A DNA stretch of 21,237 nt from Syntrophaceae bacterium UBA3084 (GTDB lineage: Bacteria; Desulfobacterota; Syntrophia; Syntrophales; UBA6807): the NCBI GenBank assembly GCA_002367335.1, contig DFBI01000048.1:4254-25490 (forward strand), written 5' to 3'. Shown one piece after another: positions 6,007 through 14,510 of this stretch. Position 1 is the stretch's first letter. Every line of letters begins with the position of its first letter. The notes beneath the pieces are model-generated. The model had not been told where the DNA came from. It worked only from the letters and a program-made list of their open reading frames with translations, and ran no database searches. Position numbers and translations under genes: made by a program.

Positions 6007-8418
6007 GTGGTTATGGAATCTTATAGTGAAGACAGTATAAAGGTGCTTGAAGGTCTTGAGGCTGTAAGGAAAAGGCCTGCCATGTATATAGGTAGTACGG
6101 GTAAAGATGGTCTTCATCATCTTGTTTATGAAGTAGTGGATAATAGTATTGATGAAGCATCGGCAGGGTTTTGTGATGAAATCGATATTAAAATCAGAGT
6201 AGATAACAGTGTCACCGTCGATGACAATGGCCGGGGGATTCCTGTTGGCATACATAAGACAGAAAAAGTATCAGCGGCAGAAGTTGTGCTTACGAAACTG
6301 CATGCCGGTGGGAAGTTTAGTAATGAAAGTTATAAGATATCCGGAGGTCTCCATGGAGTTGGCGTATCTGTTGTAAATGCACTTTCAACTCATCTGGAGT
6401 TGGAGGTGAGAAGAGACTTCAAGGTATACAGGCAGTCTTATGAAAAGGGTATCCCTGTTGGTCCGCTTGAAGAAGTGGGCCAAACAAAAAGGAGGGGCAC
6501 TAAAATTACCTTTCAGCCCGATCCTGAAATATTTGAAGATATAGATTTCACTTTTGAAACTCTTACAAACAGGTTGAGGGAGTTAGCTTTTTTAAATAAA
6601 GGAGTTAAAATCACCGTTGCGGATGAAAGGTCTGACAAAAGGTCTGAATTTTTTTACAAGGGTGGAATCGTTTCATTTGTTGAATATATTAACAGAAACA
6701 AAAAGACTCTTCATAAAAGTCCCGTCTTTATACAGGGGTCAAAAGAAGATTGTGAGGTTGAAGTAGCAATTCAGTATAATGATACGTATACGGAAAATAT
6801 TTTTTCATTTGCCAACAGCATCAACACTACAGAAGGTGGAACACATTTAATAGGGTTCAGGTCCGCGCTTACGAGGGTTATCAATAATTATGCCTCTGCC
6901 AATAATATATTAAAGAACGGGAAAGAGTCTCTGAAGGGGGATGACATCAGAGAGGGTCTTGCATGTGTCATTAGTGTGAAATTAGCGCAACCCCAGTTTG
7001 AAGGTCAGACAAAAACAAAACTGGGCAATAGTGATGTCAAAGGGTTAGTGGAGGGTATTGTCTATGAAAAGATGGGTATATACCTTGAGGAAAATCCAGT
7101 AGTTGCAAAACAAATCGTAAGTAAGGCCGCTGAAGCCGCGAGGGCTCGTGAGGCAGCAAGAAAGGCAAGGGAACTGACAAGGAGAAAATCGGCTCTCGAG
7201 GTGAGTTCACTCCCCGGAAAGCTGGCTGACTGTCAGGAAAAAGATCCTGCACAGAGTGAGTTGTACCTTGTAGAGGGAGATTCCGCCGGTGGATCTGCCA
7301 AGCAGGGTCGGGACAGGAAAAACCAGGCTATACTACCACTCAGGGGAAAGGTGTTAAATGTAGAAAAGGCACGATTTGATAAGATGCTTAACAATACCGA
7401 GATCAAGTTTATTGTTACAGCCCTGGGTGCGGGTATAGGTAAGGATGATTACAATATTGGTAATTTAAGATATCATAAAATCATAATTATGACTGATGCC
7501 GATGTGGACGGAGCACACATAAAAACCCTTCTACTGACTTTCTTTTTCAGACAGATGAGAGAACTTGTAGAAAGAGGATATTTATATATAGCTCAGCCGC
7601 CCCTTTTTCGAATTGCTGACAAAGGCAGGGAAATATATATTGGTAAGGAAGATGAAATGGAAGATTACATCCTGAAAAGTGGTGTTGATAAGGTTCAGGT
7701 TATTTTGGGTGATGGGAGCAGTATTACAGGACATCGTCTTTTAAGTCTGATTAAAAAAGGAATAAGACTCAATACCATATTAAGGAAATTTCAAAATGAA
7801 GGAAAGAATAGAGAAATAGTCAGGTTACTGGCAGGAGACCCGGGTTTCAAAGAAGGTGACTTCATGTACAAAGAAACGCTTACCAGGGTTGGAAAAAGAA
7901 TTAGTATGGCAATGGCTGACAATGTCCATTCTTTCCGTGTTAATATTGATGAAGAACATGGTGGATATAAGTTGTTTTTTAATTTATCGGAAAATGGACG
8001 TATTTTTACAGTATATCACGATAAAGATATATTTAAATTACCCAAATTCACCGAGGCAAGGGAACTTATGCAGCAGATAAACAACCTGGGGGGTGAAGCG
8101 CCCTACGGGGTAGTTGAAAAGGGTGTTGATAATGAGTCGCGGAAACAATTTGACAGTATGACCGCACTCATAGAATATGTGGTAGATAGTGGGAAGAAGG
8201 GCGTGACTATCCAGCGGTACAAGGGATTAGGAGAGATGAATCCCGAGCAGTTATGGACAACGACAATGGATCCAGAGAAAAGAACATTGCTTCAGGTTCA
8301 AGTAGAAGATGCCGTGGTTGCCGATGAAATCTTTGCGACACTCATGGGGGATCAAGTTGAACCGAGAAGGGATTTTATTTATGAAAATGCACTTCACGTA
8401 TCCAACCTGGATCTGTAA
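6007..8418 (+). CDS. gyrB: DNA gyrase subunit B
   Basis: ATPase subunit of gyrase, which introduces negative supercoils with GyrA. The GHKL ATPase domain shows VVDNSIDEA, DDNGRGIPV and GGLHGVGVSVVNALS, with the QTKTKLGN lysine loop. The TOPRIM domain has EGDSAGGSAKQGRDR (from about 422) and DADVDGAH (from about 497). QRYKGLGEMNPEQLW lies near the end. Length about 803 is usual. Start is uncertain by two codons: GTG at 6007 has AGGGG nine bases upstream, whereas ATG at 6013 has AGGTGG only two bases before it. The gene ends in tandem stops TAATAA. A GyrA box in the next gene confirms gyrase rather than topoisomerase IV. Confidence 0.96.
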   Translation: MVMESYSEDSIKVLEGLEAVRKRPAMYIGSTGKDGLHHLVYEVVDNSIDEASAGFCDEIDIKIRVDNSVTVDDNGRGIPVGIHKTEKVSAAEVVLTKLHAGGKFSNESYKISGGLHGVGVSVVNALSTHLELEVRRDFKVYRQSYEKGIPVGPLEEVGQTKRRGTKITFQPDPEIFEDIDFTFETLTNRLRELAFLNKGVKITVADERSDKRSEFFYKGGIVSFVEYINRNKKTLHKSPVFIQGSKEDCEVEVAIQYNDTYTENIFSFANSINTTEGGTHLIGFRSALTRVINNYASANNILKNGKESLKGDDIREGLACVISVKLAQPQFEGQTKTKLGNSDVKGLVEGIVYEKMGIYLEENPVVAKQIVSKAAEAARAREAARKARELTRRKSALEVSSLPGKLADCQEKDPAQSELYLVEGDSAGGSAKQGRDRKNQAILPLRGKVLNVEKARFDKMLNNTEIKFIVTALGAGIGKDDYNIGNLRYHKIIIMTDADVDGAHIKTLLLTFFFRQMRELVERGYLYIAQPPLFRIADKGREIYIGKEDEMEDYILKSGVDKVQVILGDGSSITGHRLLSLIKKGIRLNTILRKFQNEGKNREIVRLLAGDPGFKEGDFMYKETLTRVGKRISMAMADNVHSFRVNIDEEHGGYKLFFNLSENGRIFTVYHDKDIFKLPKFTEARELMQQINNLGGEAPYGVVEKGVDNESRKQFDSMTALIEYVVDSGKKGVTIQRYKGLGEMNPEQLWTTTMDPEKRTLLQVQVEDAVVADEIFATLMGDQVEPRRDFIYENALHVSNLDL

Positions 8419-8419
8419 T

Positions 8420-8536
8420 AAGGCACAAAGTGCCGGAGACGCAAAATCACAAAAATCATATACCTGCCTTTTTATATCTCTAAACGAATAAAATAGCATC
8501 AGTAGCAGGGCACATTAATTTATTACCTTGTGCCTT
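8420..8536. repeat. Inverted-repeat structure in the gyrB-gyrA gap
   Basis: AAGGCACAA (8420-8428) and TTGTGCCTT (8528-8536) are perfect inverses at the two ends of the gap. Each end also has a local hairpin: GGCAC-AAA-GTGCC (8422-8434) just after the gyrB stop, and GGCACA (8509-8514) with TGTGCC (8529-8534) just before the gyrA ribosome binding site at 8538-8544. It could be a small repeat element or a leader structure; no direct target duplication is obvious. Confidence 0.45.
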
Positions 8537-8548
8537 CAGGGGGGTTTA

Positions 8549-11053
8549 ATGGATCAGCTTTATCAGCGGAATATACCTGTAAATATAGAAGATGAAATGA
8601 AAAGGTCCTACATGGACTATGCAATGAGTGTAATTGTGGGTCGCGCTATTCCCGATGTTCGAGACGGATTAAAACCGGTTCACCGCAGAGCTTTATATGC
8701 TATGCATGAGCTGGGAAACCGGTGGAACAAGTCCTACAAGAAATCGGCACGAATCGTTGGTGATATCATCGGCAAGTATCATCCTCATGGCGATACGGCG
8801 GCATATGATACGATTGTAAGGATGGCGCAGGATTTTTCCATGAGATATCCCCTGGTTGATGGTCAGGGTAACTTCGGATCAGTCGACGGCGATTCTGCGG
8901 CGGCCATGAGGTACACGGAGGTCCGCATGTCGAGAATTGCCGAGGAGATTCTGGCCGATCTGGAAAAAGAGACTGTTGATTTTATCCCAAACTATGACGG
9001 TTCCCTGGAGGAGCCGGCAGTTCTTCCCTCAAAAATACCTGAGTTACTTCTAAACGGAACGTCGGGGATTGCCGTAGGTGTTGCCACGAATATCCCACCG
9101 CACAACCTGAGTGAACTCATAGATGGAATCATTGCCTTGATTCATGATCCTGATATCCAGTGGGACGGGCTTATGAAGTTTATCCCGGGTCCCGATTTTC
9201 CAACTGCGGGATTTATTAATGGCAGGGAAGGAATCATTTCCGCCTATAAGACGGGAAGAGGCATTATCAGGATGAGGGCAAGAGCGCTTATTGAGAGAAA
9301 TGCGAGGAATGACAGGGAAAGTATCATAATTACAGAACTTCCGTACATGGTTAACAAGGCAAAGCTTATTGAGAAAATATCGGAACTGGTCAAAGAGAAA
9401 AAAATCAGCGGGATTTCTGATCTGAGAGATGAATCTGACAGAGATGGAATGAGAATCGTTATTGAATTGAAAAGAGACGAGATAGCCGGAGTCACCCTCA
9501 ATCAGCTTTACAAGCATACGCAGATCGAATCATCATTCGGAATCATCATGCTGGCTATAGATAATGGTCAGCCGAAGGTATTGAATCTCAAAGAAATACT
9601 GGAGAAATTTGTCGATTTCAGAAAAGAGATTATAACCAAAAGAACGGTTTTTGACCTGAACAAGGCCCTGGCAAGACTCCATATACTTGAGGGACTCATC
9701 GTTGCCCTTAATAATATTGATGATGTGATTGCCATCATTAAGACATCGGGTACTCCCAAAGAGGCTGCGGGGGCGCTTTCGGAAGAATTTGGTCTGAGTG
9801 ATATTCAGGCAAAGGCAATCCTGGATATGAGGTTGCAGCGGTTAACAAACTTGGAACAGAACAAGATAAATGAAGAATATGATGAAGTTTCGGCATTGGT
9901 TTCAAAGTTAAAAGAAATACTGGCAGATCCGCAGAAGATCCTTGATATTATCATTGAGGAAATGGAAGGTATAAAGAAAAAGTATGGTGATGAAAGAAGG
10001 ACAGAAATTGTTCTGGACAGCGAAGATATCGATATCGAAGACTTGATTGTGGAAGAAGATATGGTGGTTACCATATCCCATCACGGTTACGTTAAAAGAA
10101 ACCCTGCGACGCTTTACAGAAGCCAGCACCGGGGAGGCCGTGGAAAAGTCGGTATGGGCACGAAGGAAGATGATTTCGTGGAGCGCATATTTGTTGCCTC
10201 TACGCACAGCTATGTCCTGTGCTTTACCAATACCGGCAGGGTTCACTGGCTCAAGGTTCACCAGATTCCTCAGGCCGGAAGAGCAGCTAAGGGTAAAGCG
10301 ATTGTGAATCTAATCGGTATATCAAGCAAAGAACGTGTAACAACGGTTCTTTCTGTACAAGATTTTGTCAATGGAAAATTTGTGTTTTTTGCTACAAAGA
10401 ATGGAATTACGAAAAAAACGGAACTCCTTGCCTATTCTCATCCGCGGGTGGGTGGTATTATTGCTATTACACTGGATGAAGGGGATGATCTGATTTCAAT
10501 TAAGCTAACCGATGGAACCCAGGATGTCTTTTTAGGCACAAAAATGGGCAAAGCTATACGGTTTAACGAAAAGGATGTCAGGAGCAGTGGTAGAACGGCA
10601 AGGGGAGTTAAAGGTATACGGATGGGCAAAGAAGATGAAGTAGTCGGAATGGAGATTCTAGGTGATGGGAACTCCATTGTAACGATTTCGGAAAACGGGT
10701 ACGGGAAAAGGACAGAAGTTCCCGAGTATAGAATACAGGCCAGAGGCGGAAAGGGAATCATCAACCTGAAAACAGTCCCCAAGGTTGGGCTCGTTTCCGG
10801 AATCAAGCAGGTTGTTGGAAACGAAGATGTTATGCTAATCAGCGATACAGGTAAGATCATCAGGATGAGAGTTGATGAGATATCCTTATTACACAGAAGC
10901 ACGCAGGGAGTTAAGCTGATTGAACTTGATTCGGGAGAAAGCCTGATCGGCCTTGCCAGGGCGGAAAGAGAGGACGAAGAGAGGGAAAATAACATCGAAG
11001 ACAATGATGCATTTCCACCAGGACACATTCCCGATGATGATGTATCTGATTAA
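8549..11053 (+). CDS. gyrA: DNA gyrase subunit A
   Basis: Breakage-reunion subunit of gyrase. The ATG at 8549 is chosen because AGGGGGG (8538-8544) lies four bases before it and the catalytic tyrosine in AAMRYTEVRMS then falls at residue 122, as in E. coli; a TTG frame extends seven codons upstream. The quinolone region reads HGDTAAYD, with Thr at the position of E. coli Ser83 and Asp retained at 87. The GyrA box QHRGGRG (about 526-532) in the C-terminal beta-pinwheel marks it as gyrase rather than ParC. It ends in a strongly acidic tail (EREDEERENNIEDND and beyond). Length 834. Confidence 0.97.
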   Translation: MDQLYQRNIPVNIEDEMKRSYMDYAMSVIVGRAIPDVRDGLKPVHRRALYAMHELGNRWNKSYKKSARIVGDIIGKYHPHGDTAAYDTIVRMAQDFSMRYPLVDGQGNFGSVDGDSAAAMRYTEVRMSRIAEEILADLEKETVDFIPNYDGSLEEPAVLPSKIPELLLNGTSGIAVGVATNIPPHNLSELIDGIIALIHDPDIQWDGLMKFIPGPDFPTAGFINGREGIISAYKTGRGIIRMRARALIERNARNDRESIIITELPYMVNKAKLIEKISELVKEKKISGISDLRDESDRDGMRIVIELKRDEIAGVTLNQLYKHTQIESSFGIIMLAIDNGQPKVLNLKEILEKFVDFRKEIITKRTVFDLNKALARLHILEGLIVALNNIDDVIAIIKTSGTPKEAAGALSEEFGLSDIQAKAILDMRLQRLTNLEQNKINEEYDEVSALVSKLKEILADPQKILDIIIEEMEGIKKKYGDERRTEIVLDSEDIDIEDLIVEEDMVVTISHHGYVKRNPATLYRSQHRGGRGKVGMGTKEDDFVERIFVASTHSYVLCFTNTGRVHWLKVHQIPQAGRAAKGKAIVNLIGISSKERVTTVLSVQDFVNGKFVFFATKNGITKKTELLAYSHPRVGGIIAITLDEGDDLISIKLTDGTQDVFLGTKMGKAIRFNEKDVRSSGRTARGVKGIRMGKEDEVVGMEILGDGNSIVTISENGYGKRTEVPEYRIQARGGKGIINLKTVPKVGLVSGIKQVVGNEDVMLISDTGKIIRMRVDEISLLHRSTQGVKLIELDSGESLIGLARAEREDEERENNIEDNDAFPPGHIPDDDVSD

Positions 11054-11072
11054 TTGTAACTTGTTGACATAA

Positions 11073-11519
11073 ATGAAAGTTGAACCTGAAACTTTAAACT
11101 CGAAACTTAAGTATAATATATTTGATCACACGGCCGATCTGGGGTTGGAAATATATGGCAGAGACGAAAGAGAGCTTTTTTCTAATGCCGCTTTTGCTCT
11201 CTTCGATATAATAACAGATATTAAATCTATTGATATGCGGGAAAATCGGCATGTTAGCATTGAAGGTTCCGACAGGGAAGACCTCCTTGTAAATTTTCTG
11301 CGGGAAATCTTATACCTGTTCAATGGAGAAGGATTTTTACTAAAAGATTTTTCCATTTCCAAATTAGACAGCCATCATCTGACCGGGGAAGTAAAAGGAG
11401 AATGCTTCGATCCGGACAAACACAGAATAAACGCGGAAATAAAAGCTGTTACATACCACCAGGTAAGGGTTCAAAAGACACCGCAAGGATGGAAAGGAAG
11501 GATTATTTGTGATGTCTGA
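11073..11519 (+). CDS. Archease, activator of the RNA ligase RtcB
   Basis: Small metal-binding protein that promotes RtcB guanylylation and multiple turnover. The hallmark DHTADLG is at 18-24, EDLLVNFLREILYLF lies mid-protein and the C-terminal block reads EIKAVTYHQVRV...GWKGRIICDV. The residue 1-13 segment before KYNIFDHTAD is longer than usual and comes from repetitive-looking DNA (gaaactttaaactcgaaactt), and no ribosome binding site precedes the ATG, so the true start is uncertain. It overlaps rtcB by eight bases, implying translational coupling with its partner. Confidence 0.9.
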   Translation: MKVEPETLNSKLKYNIFDHTADLGLEIYGRDERELFSNAAFALFDIITDIKSIDMRENRHVSIEGSDREDLLVNFLREILYLFNGEGFLLKDFSISKLDSHHLTGEVKGECFDPDKHRINAEIKAVTYHQVRVQKTPQGWKGRIICDV

Positions 11520-12957
11520 GATCAAAATACAAAGACTTGACGAATACCGCTGGATGATTCCTCCCGTCGAGGGAATGCGTGTTCCTGGCATAATCTACTC
11601 CAGCGAGAAAATGATCGGGGGTATCGGATCAGATGAAAGCCCGAAACAGGTTGCCAATGTGGCATATCTGCCCGGTATCATTAAGTATTCATTAGCCATG
11701 CCCGATATGCACTGGGGATATGGTTTCCCAATTGGTGGTGTCGCGGCCTTTGATCTGGAAGAAGGAATTATATCCCCGGGTGGGGTCGGCTATGACATCA
11801 ACTGCGGCGTTCGTATCATGACTACAACTCTCCAATTCGATGAAATTAAGAACAAGTTACACGATCTCGTTTACTCGCTCTTTAGCAATATTCCCTCAGG
11901 TGTAGGATCGAAGGGGACCCTCAAGCTTTCTGTTAATGAAGAAAAGAAGGTCTTGCGGGAGGGGGCGAAATGGGCGGTAAATAATGGATATGGTTCCCCG
12001 GATGATCTTGTTGCCACAGAGGATGGTGGTAAAATGGAGGGAGCTGACCCGGACTGTGTAAGCGACAGGGCACTTGAAAGGGGAAAGCAGCAATTAGGCA
12101 CGCTTGGTTCAGGCAATCATTTTCTTGAGATAGAGGTCGTGGAAGAGATATTTGATAAAAAAGTTGCCGCCGCTTTTGGATTGGAATCAGAGGGTCAGGT
12201 TGCAGTTGTCATACATAGCGGATCGCGGGGTTTCGGGTATCAGGTTTGTGATGATTACCTGGCGAAAATGGTGAAAAATATCAACAAACTGGGGGTTCCC
12301 CTGCCGGACAGGCAGTTGGCGTGCGCCTATATCAATTCAGATGAAGGCAGAAGATACTTTGCCGCAATGGCATGTGCCGCGAACTATGCCTGGGCAAACA
12401 GACAAATGCTGATGCACAGGACAAGAGATATCTTTGAAAAAACCTTACGCATGTCTCCTCGTGAAGTGGGAATGAACTTAATCTATGATGTGAGCCATAA
12501 TATTGCGAAAATAGAAGAATTTCCCATAGATGGCAAAATGAGAAAAGTCTGTGTTCACCGAAAAGGTGCCACAAGAGCATTTCCGCCCGGTCATCCGGCG
12601 CTGCCTGATATGTACAGCAAAGTGGGTCAGCCGGTCATCATACCGGGGGACATGGGAACAGGGTCATATGTCCTGGTGGGAACGGAGAAGGCCTTTTCGG
12701 AAACGTTCGGCAGCACATGTCATGGCGCCGGAAGGGTTATGAGCCGCACCCGTGCCAAAAAAGCGAGCAGGGGAAGATCCATACAAAAAGAAATGGCAGA
12801 CAGAGATGTTATTGTCATGGCTACAGGAAGAGGTACACTCCAGGAGGAAATTCCGGAAGCATACAAGGATGTAGATGCGGTGGTCGATGTAGTCCACAAC
12901 GCGGGTCTATCAAGAAAAATTGCTAAACTGCGGGCCGTTGGCTGTATTAAGGGGTAA
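11512..12957 (+). CDS. rtcB: tRNA-splicing / RNA-repair ligase RtcB
   Basis: GTP- and Mn-dependent ligase joining 2',3'-cyclic phosphate or 3'-phosphate ends to 5'-OH ends. With the ATG at 11512 the metal-binding cysteine in YDINCGVR is Cys98 and the guanylylated histidine in STCHGAGRVMSR is His404, the same numbers as in Pyrococcus horikoshii RtcB. Also seen: LGSGNHFLEI, IHSGSRGFG and HRKGATRAFPPGH. No intein is present; length 481 is standard. AGGAAGGA (11494-11501) serves the start; a GTG one codon upstream is also possible. Pairing with archease suggests RNA repair. Confidence 0.96.
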   Translation: MSEIKIQRLDEYRWMIPPVEGMRVPGIIYSSEKMIGGIGSDESPKQVANVAYLPGIIKYSLAMPDMHWGYGFPIGGVAAFDLEEGIISPGGVGYDINCGVRIMTTTLQFDEIKNKLHDLVYSLFSNIPSGVGSKGTLKLSVNEEKKVLREGAKWAVNNGYGSPDDLVATEDGGKMEGADPDCVSDRALERGKQQLGTLGSGNHFLEIEVVEEIFDKKVAAAFGLESEGQVAVVIHSGSRGFGYQVCDDYLAKMVKNINKLGVPLPDRQLACAYINSDEGRRYFAAMACAANYAWANRQMLMHRTRDIFEKTLRMSPREVGMNLIYDVSHNIAKIEEFPIDGKMRKVCVHRKGATRAFPPGHPALPDMYSKVGQPVIIPGDMGTGSYVLVGTEKAFSETFGSTCHGAGRVMSRTRAKKASRGRSIQKEMADRDVIVMATGRGTLQEEIPEAYKDVDAVVDVVHNAGLSRKIAKLRAVGCIKG

Positions 12958-13021
12958 AAATAACTACTCATCTTGTTTGTACCCTTTGCCGGACGCTTTA
13001 ATTTTTTCTGTGCTCTGAAAT

Positions 13022-13049
13022 TTGACTTTTGGCTCCCGGATGATTAAAT
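13022..13049 (+). promoter_or_regulatory. Possible sigma70-type promoter for trxB
   Basis: TTGACT (13022-13027) and TTAAAT (13044-13049) are separated by 16 bases, matching the -35 and -10 consensus at 5/6 and 4/6 positions. It lies in the 164-base gap after rtcB, about 70 bases before the trxB start. Sequence match only. Confidence 0.3.
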
Positions 13050-13121
13050 AAGTTCAACTTGCGTAGATTGAGTTGAGATACTGAGCAACAAATTTGAGTT
13101 ATTTATGCATAGAGGTGAAAC

Positions 13122-14087
13122 ATGGCGGAGATAAAAGTCCCGGAGGATGTTTACGATATTATTATCGTTGGAGGAGGGCCTGGAGGGTTAACATCCGGGC
13201 TTTATGCAGTGAGGGCCAATCAGAAAGTACTGTTATTAGAAGGGAGCTCAACTATCAGTCAAATCAGCCTCACCGATTTTATAGAGAATTATCCTGGTAT
13301 CCAGGGAATAAGTGGCTTCGATTTGATTGACCAGTTCAAAAAACAGGCTATAGGATTTGGTTTGGAAATAAAGGCAGAGCAGGTTAATCGTATTACGAGA
13401 GAGTTGCTGGGTGATATAAGGGGGTGGAAACTACAAACCGATACTGGAGAATACCGGTCTTTATCTGTTATCATATCTACAGGAGCTCAGTGGATGCATT
13501 TGGGTGTTCCCGGTGAAGAAGATTTTATTGGTCGAGGGGTCTCTTTCTGCGCTACCTGTGACGCACCTTTTTACAGGAACAAGGAAGTCGCCGTTGTCGG
13601 AGGGGGTAATACCGCTATTCAGGAGGCCCTTTATTTAACCAAATTTGCCAGCAGGGTTACCCTTATTCACCGCAGAAACCGTCTCCGAGCGGAAGGCATT
13701 TTACAGGAAAGAGCCTTTGCCAACGATAAAATACATTTTGCTTGGGGTTCGGTCGTGGAAGAAATAATTGGTTACAACAATGTGACGAGCGTAAAGATCA
13801 AGAATGTTAATATTCCTGAGGAAACAAGAGAACTCCCGGTAGAGGGCATTTTCCTTTTTATCGGTCTTACTCCGAACACGAAACTTGTCGAAGGACTTGT
13901 CAATCTTGATCAAGATGGTTATATTATTGCGCATGGCGATATGAGAACATCTGCAAAGGGCATATTTGCCTGTGGCGATTGTATCCATAAGTCTCTTCGT
14001 CAGGTTGTTACAGCCTGTGGTGATGGGGCAACGGCAGCAAGTTCTGCTGAGCTGTATGTGGATGAAGTGAAAGGGCAGGCATATTAA
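13122..14087 (+). CDS. trxB: Thioredoxin reductase (NADPH, FAD)
   Basis: Flavoprotein that passes electrons from NADPH to thioredoxin. FAD-binding GGGPGG is at 17-22, the redox disulfide CATC at 143-146, the second dinucleotide fold VVGGGNTA at about 158-165, and HRRNRLRA (183-190) matches the HRRxxxRA signature for NADPH preference. The C-terminal FAD motif reads GIFACGDCIHKSLRQVVTACGDG, with two cysteines where E. coli has GDV and TAAG. AGAGGTG (13111-13117) precedes the ATG. Length 321 is typical of low-molecular-weight TrxR. A ferredoxin-dependent relative is conceivable but the NADPH motif argues against it. Confidence 0.92.
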   Translation: MAEIKVPEDVYDIIIVGGGPGGLTSGLYAVRANQKVLLLEGSSTISQISLTDFIENYPGIQGISGFDLIDQFKKQAIGFGLEIKAEQVNRITRELLGDIRGWKLQTDTGEYRSLSVIISTGAQWMHLGVPGEEDFIGRGVSFCATCDAPFYRNKEVAVVGGGNTAIQEALYLTKFASRVTLIHRRNRLRAEGILQERAFANDKIHFAWGSVVEEIIGYNNVTSVKIKNVNIPEETRELPVEGIFLFIGLTPNTKLVEGLVNLDQDGYIIAHGDMRTSAKGIFACGDCIHKSLRQVVTACGDGATAASSAELYVDEVKGQAY

Positions 14088-14096
14088 CTGTATTTT

Positions 14097-14119
14097 TTCG
14101 TTCTTTCGTGTCTTCGTGA
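14097..14119 (+). repeat. Short 'ttcgtg' repeat, possible dispersed extragenic element
   Basis: After the trxB stop the sequence reads TTCGT, TCTTTCGTG, TCTTCGTGA in succession. Similar 'tttcgtgtcttcgtg' stretches are common between genes in many deltaproteobacterial genomes (recollection, not searched). It ends just before the fmdB-like ribosome binding site AGGGAGG. Confidence 0.3.
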
Positions 14120-14145
14120 TAGATTTTTAGGGAGGAAAAAGAGAA

Positions 14146-14340
14146 ATGCCAATTTATGAATTCAAATGTAAGGACTGTGATAATGAATTTGAAATGATTT
14201 GTTCTGCGAATGATGACACCGGCGATATCGCATGTCCAAGGTGTGGCGAGAGAAAGGTAGAAAAAATAATATCGCTCTTTTCAAGTTCATGTGGGTCATC
14301 CGGATCATGCTCAGCCCCCGCATCATCACCTTTCACGTGA
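14146..14340 (+). CDS. FmdB/CxxC-type zinc-ribbon protein
   Basis: A 64-residue protein beginning MPIYEFKCKDC, the FmdB-family putative regulatory/zinc-ribbon domain. Four cysteines at 8, 11, 30 and 33 (CxxC...CxxC) can bind one zinc. The tail is low-complexity Ser/Gly/Cys/Ala (SSSCGSSGSCSAPASS), typical of this family and probably disordered. A strong AGGGAGG lies before the ATG. The gene follows trxB in the same direction by 58 bases and is closed by a hairpin terminator. Its biological role is unknown; the name FmdB comes from a formamidase gene cluster and says little here. Confidence 0.88.
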   Translation: MPIYEFKCKDCDNEFEMICSANDDTGDIACPRCGERKVEKIISLFSSSCGSSGSCSAPASSPFT

Positions 14341-14354
14341 GGTTAACATCAATT

Positions 14355-14377
14355 ACCGGCAGTTTGCCGGTTTGTTT
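14355..14377 (+). terminator. Rho-independent terminator after the FmdB-like gene
   Basis: ACCGGCA (14355-14361) and TGCCGGT (14365-14371) form a perfect 7-bp stem with a GTT loop, followed by the T-rich TTGTTT. It starts 14 bases after the stop codon. The tail overlaps a TTATAAACA 9-mer on the - strand (14373-14381). Confidence 0.7.
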
Positions 14378-14414
14378 ATAACACCTGTAGTTTATGACTA
14401 TAACTTTCGGAAAA

Positions 14415-14473
14415 GGGAGGCGGAAACAGGAAGCAAAGATTCAGGGGATAACAGGAATGTTACTTTGCCTCCC
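14415..14473 (+). promoter_or_regulatory. Foldable leader upstream of lgt
   Basis: The 3' strand TGTTACTTTGCCTCCC (14458-14473) can pair along its whole length with three upstream blocks: TAACA (14449-14453, loop ggaa), GCAAAG (14433-14438) and GGGAG (14415-14419). The 5' strand has 10- and 13-base insertions between blocks. It ends about 37 bases before the lgt start. It could be an attenuator, a protein site or a decayed repeat; it matches no riboswitch I recognise. Confidence 0.35.
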
Positions 14474-14510
14474 GACCCCCGTTCCCTGACACCTGGGTGA
14501 TATTATTAAC

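Noticed and set aside
8420..8536. Insertion sequence or MITE in the gyrB-gyrA gap
   Set aside because: The terminal inverted repeats are only 9 bases, no target-site duplication is visible and no second copy is present in the window, so a mobile-element call cannot be supported.
9244..9517. Antisense open frames within gyrA
   Set aside because: They lie opposite a strongly conserved gene and have the low-complexity Ser/Ile/Leu-rich translation typical of shadow frames.
14328..14343. parS-like site (CCTTT-CACGTG-AGGTT) at the end of the FmdB-like gene
   Set aside because: The left half matches partly but the right half does not (10 of 16 overall), and it overlaps the gene's TGA stop. Probably chance.
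14291..14500. 69-codon open frame on the + strand overlapping the FmdB-like gene and the lgt leader
   Set aside because: It runs in a different frame through the zinc-ribbon gene, the terminator hairpin and the folded leader, has no ribosome binding site and resembles no protein.
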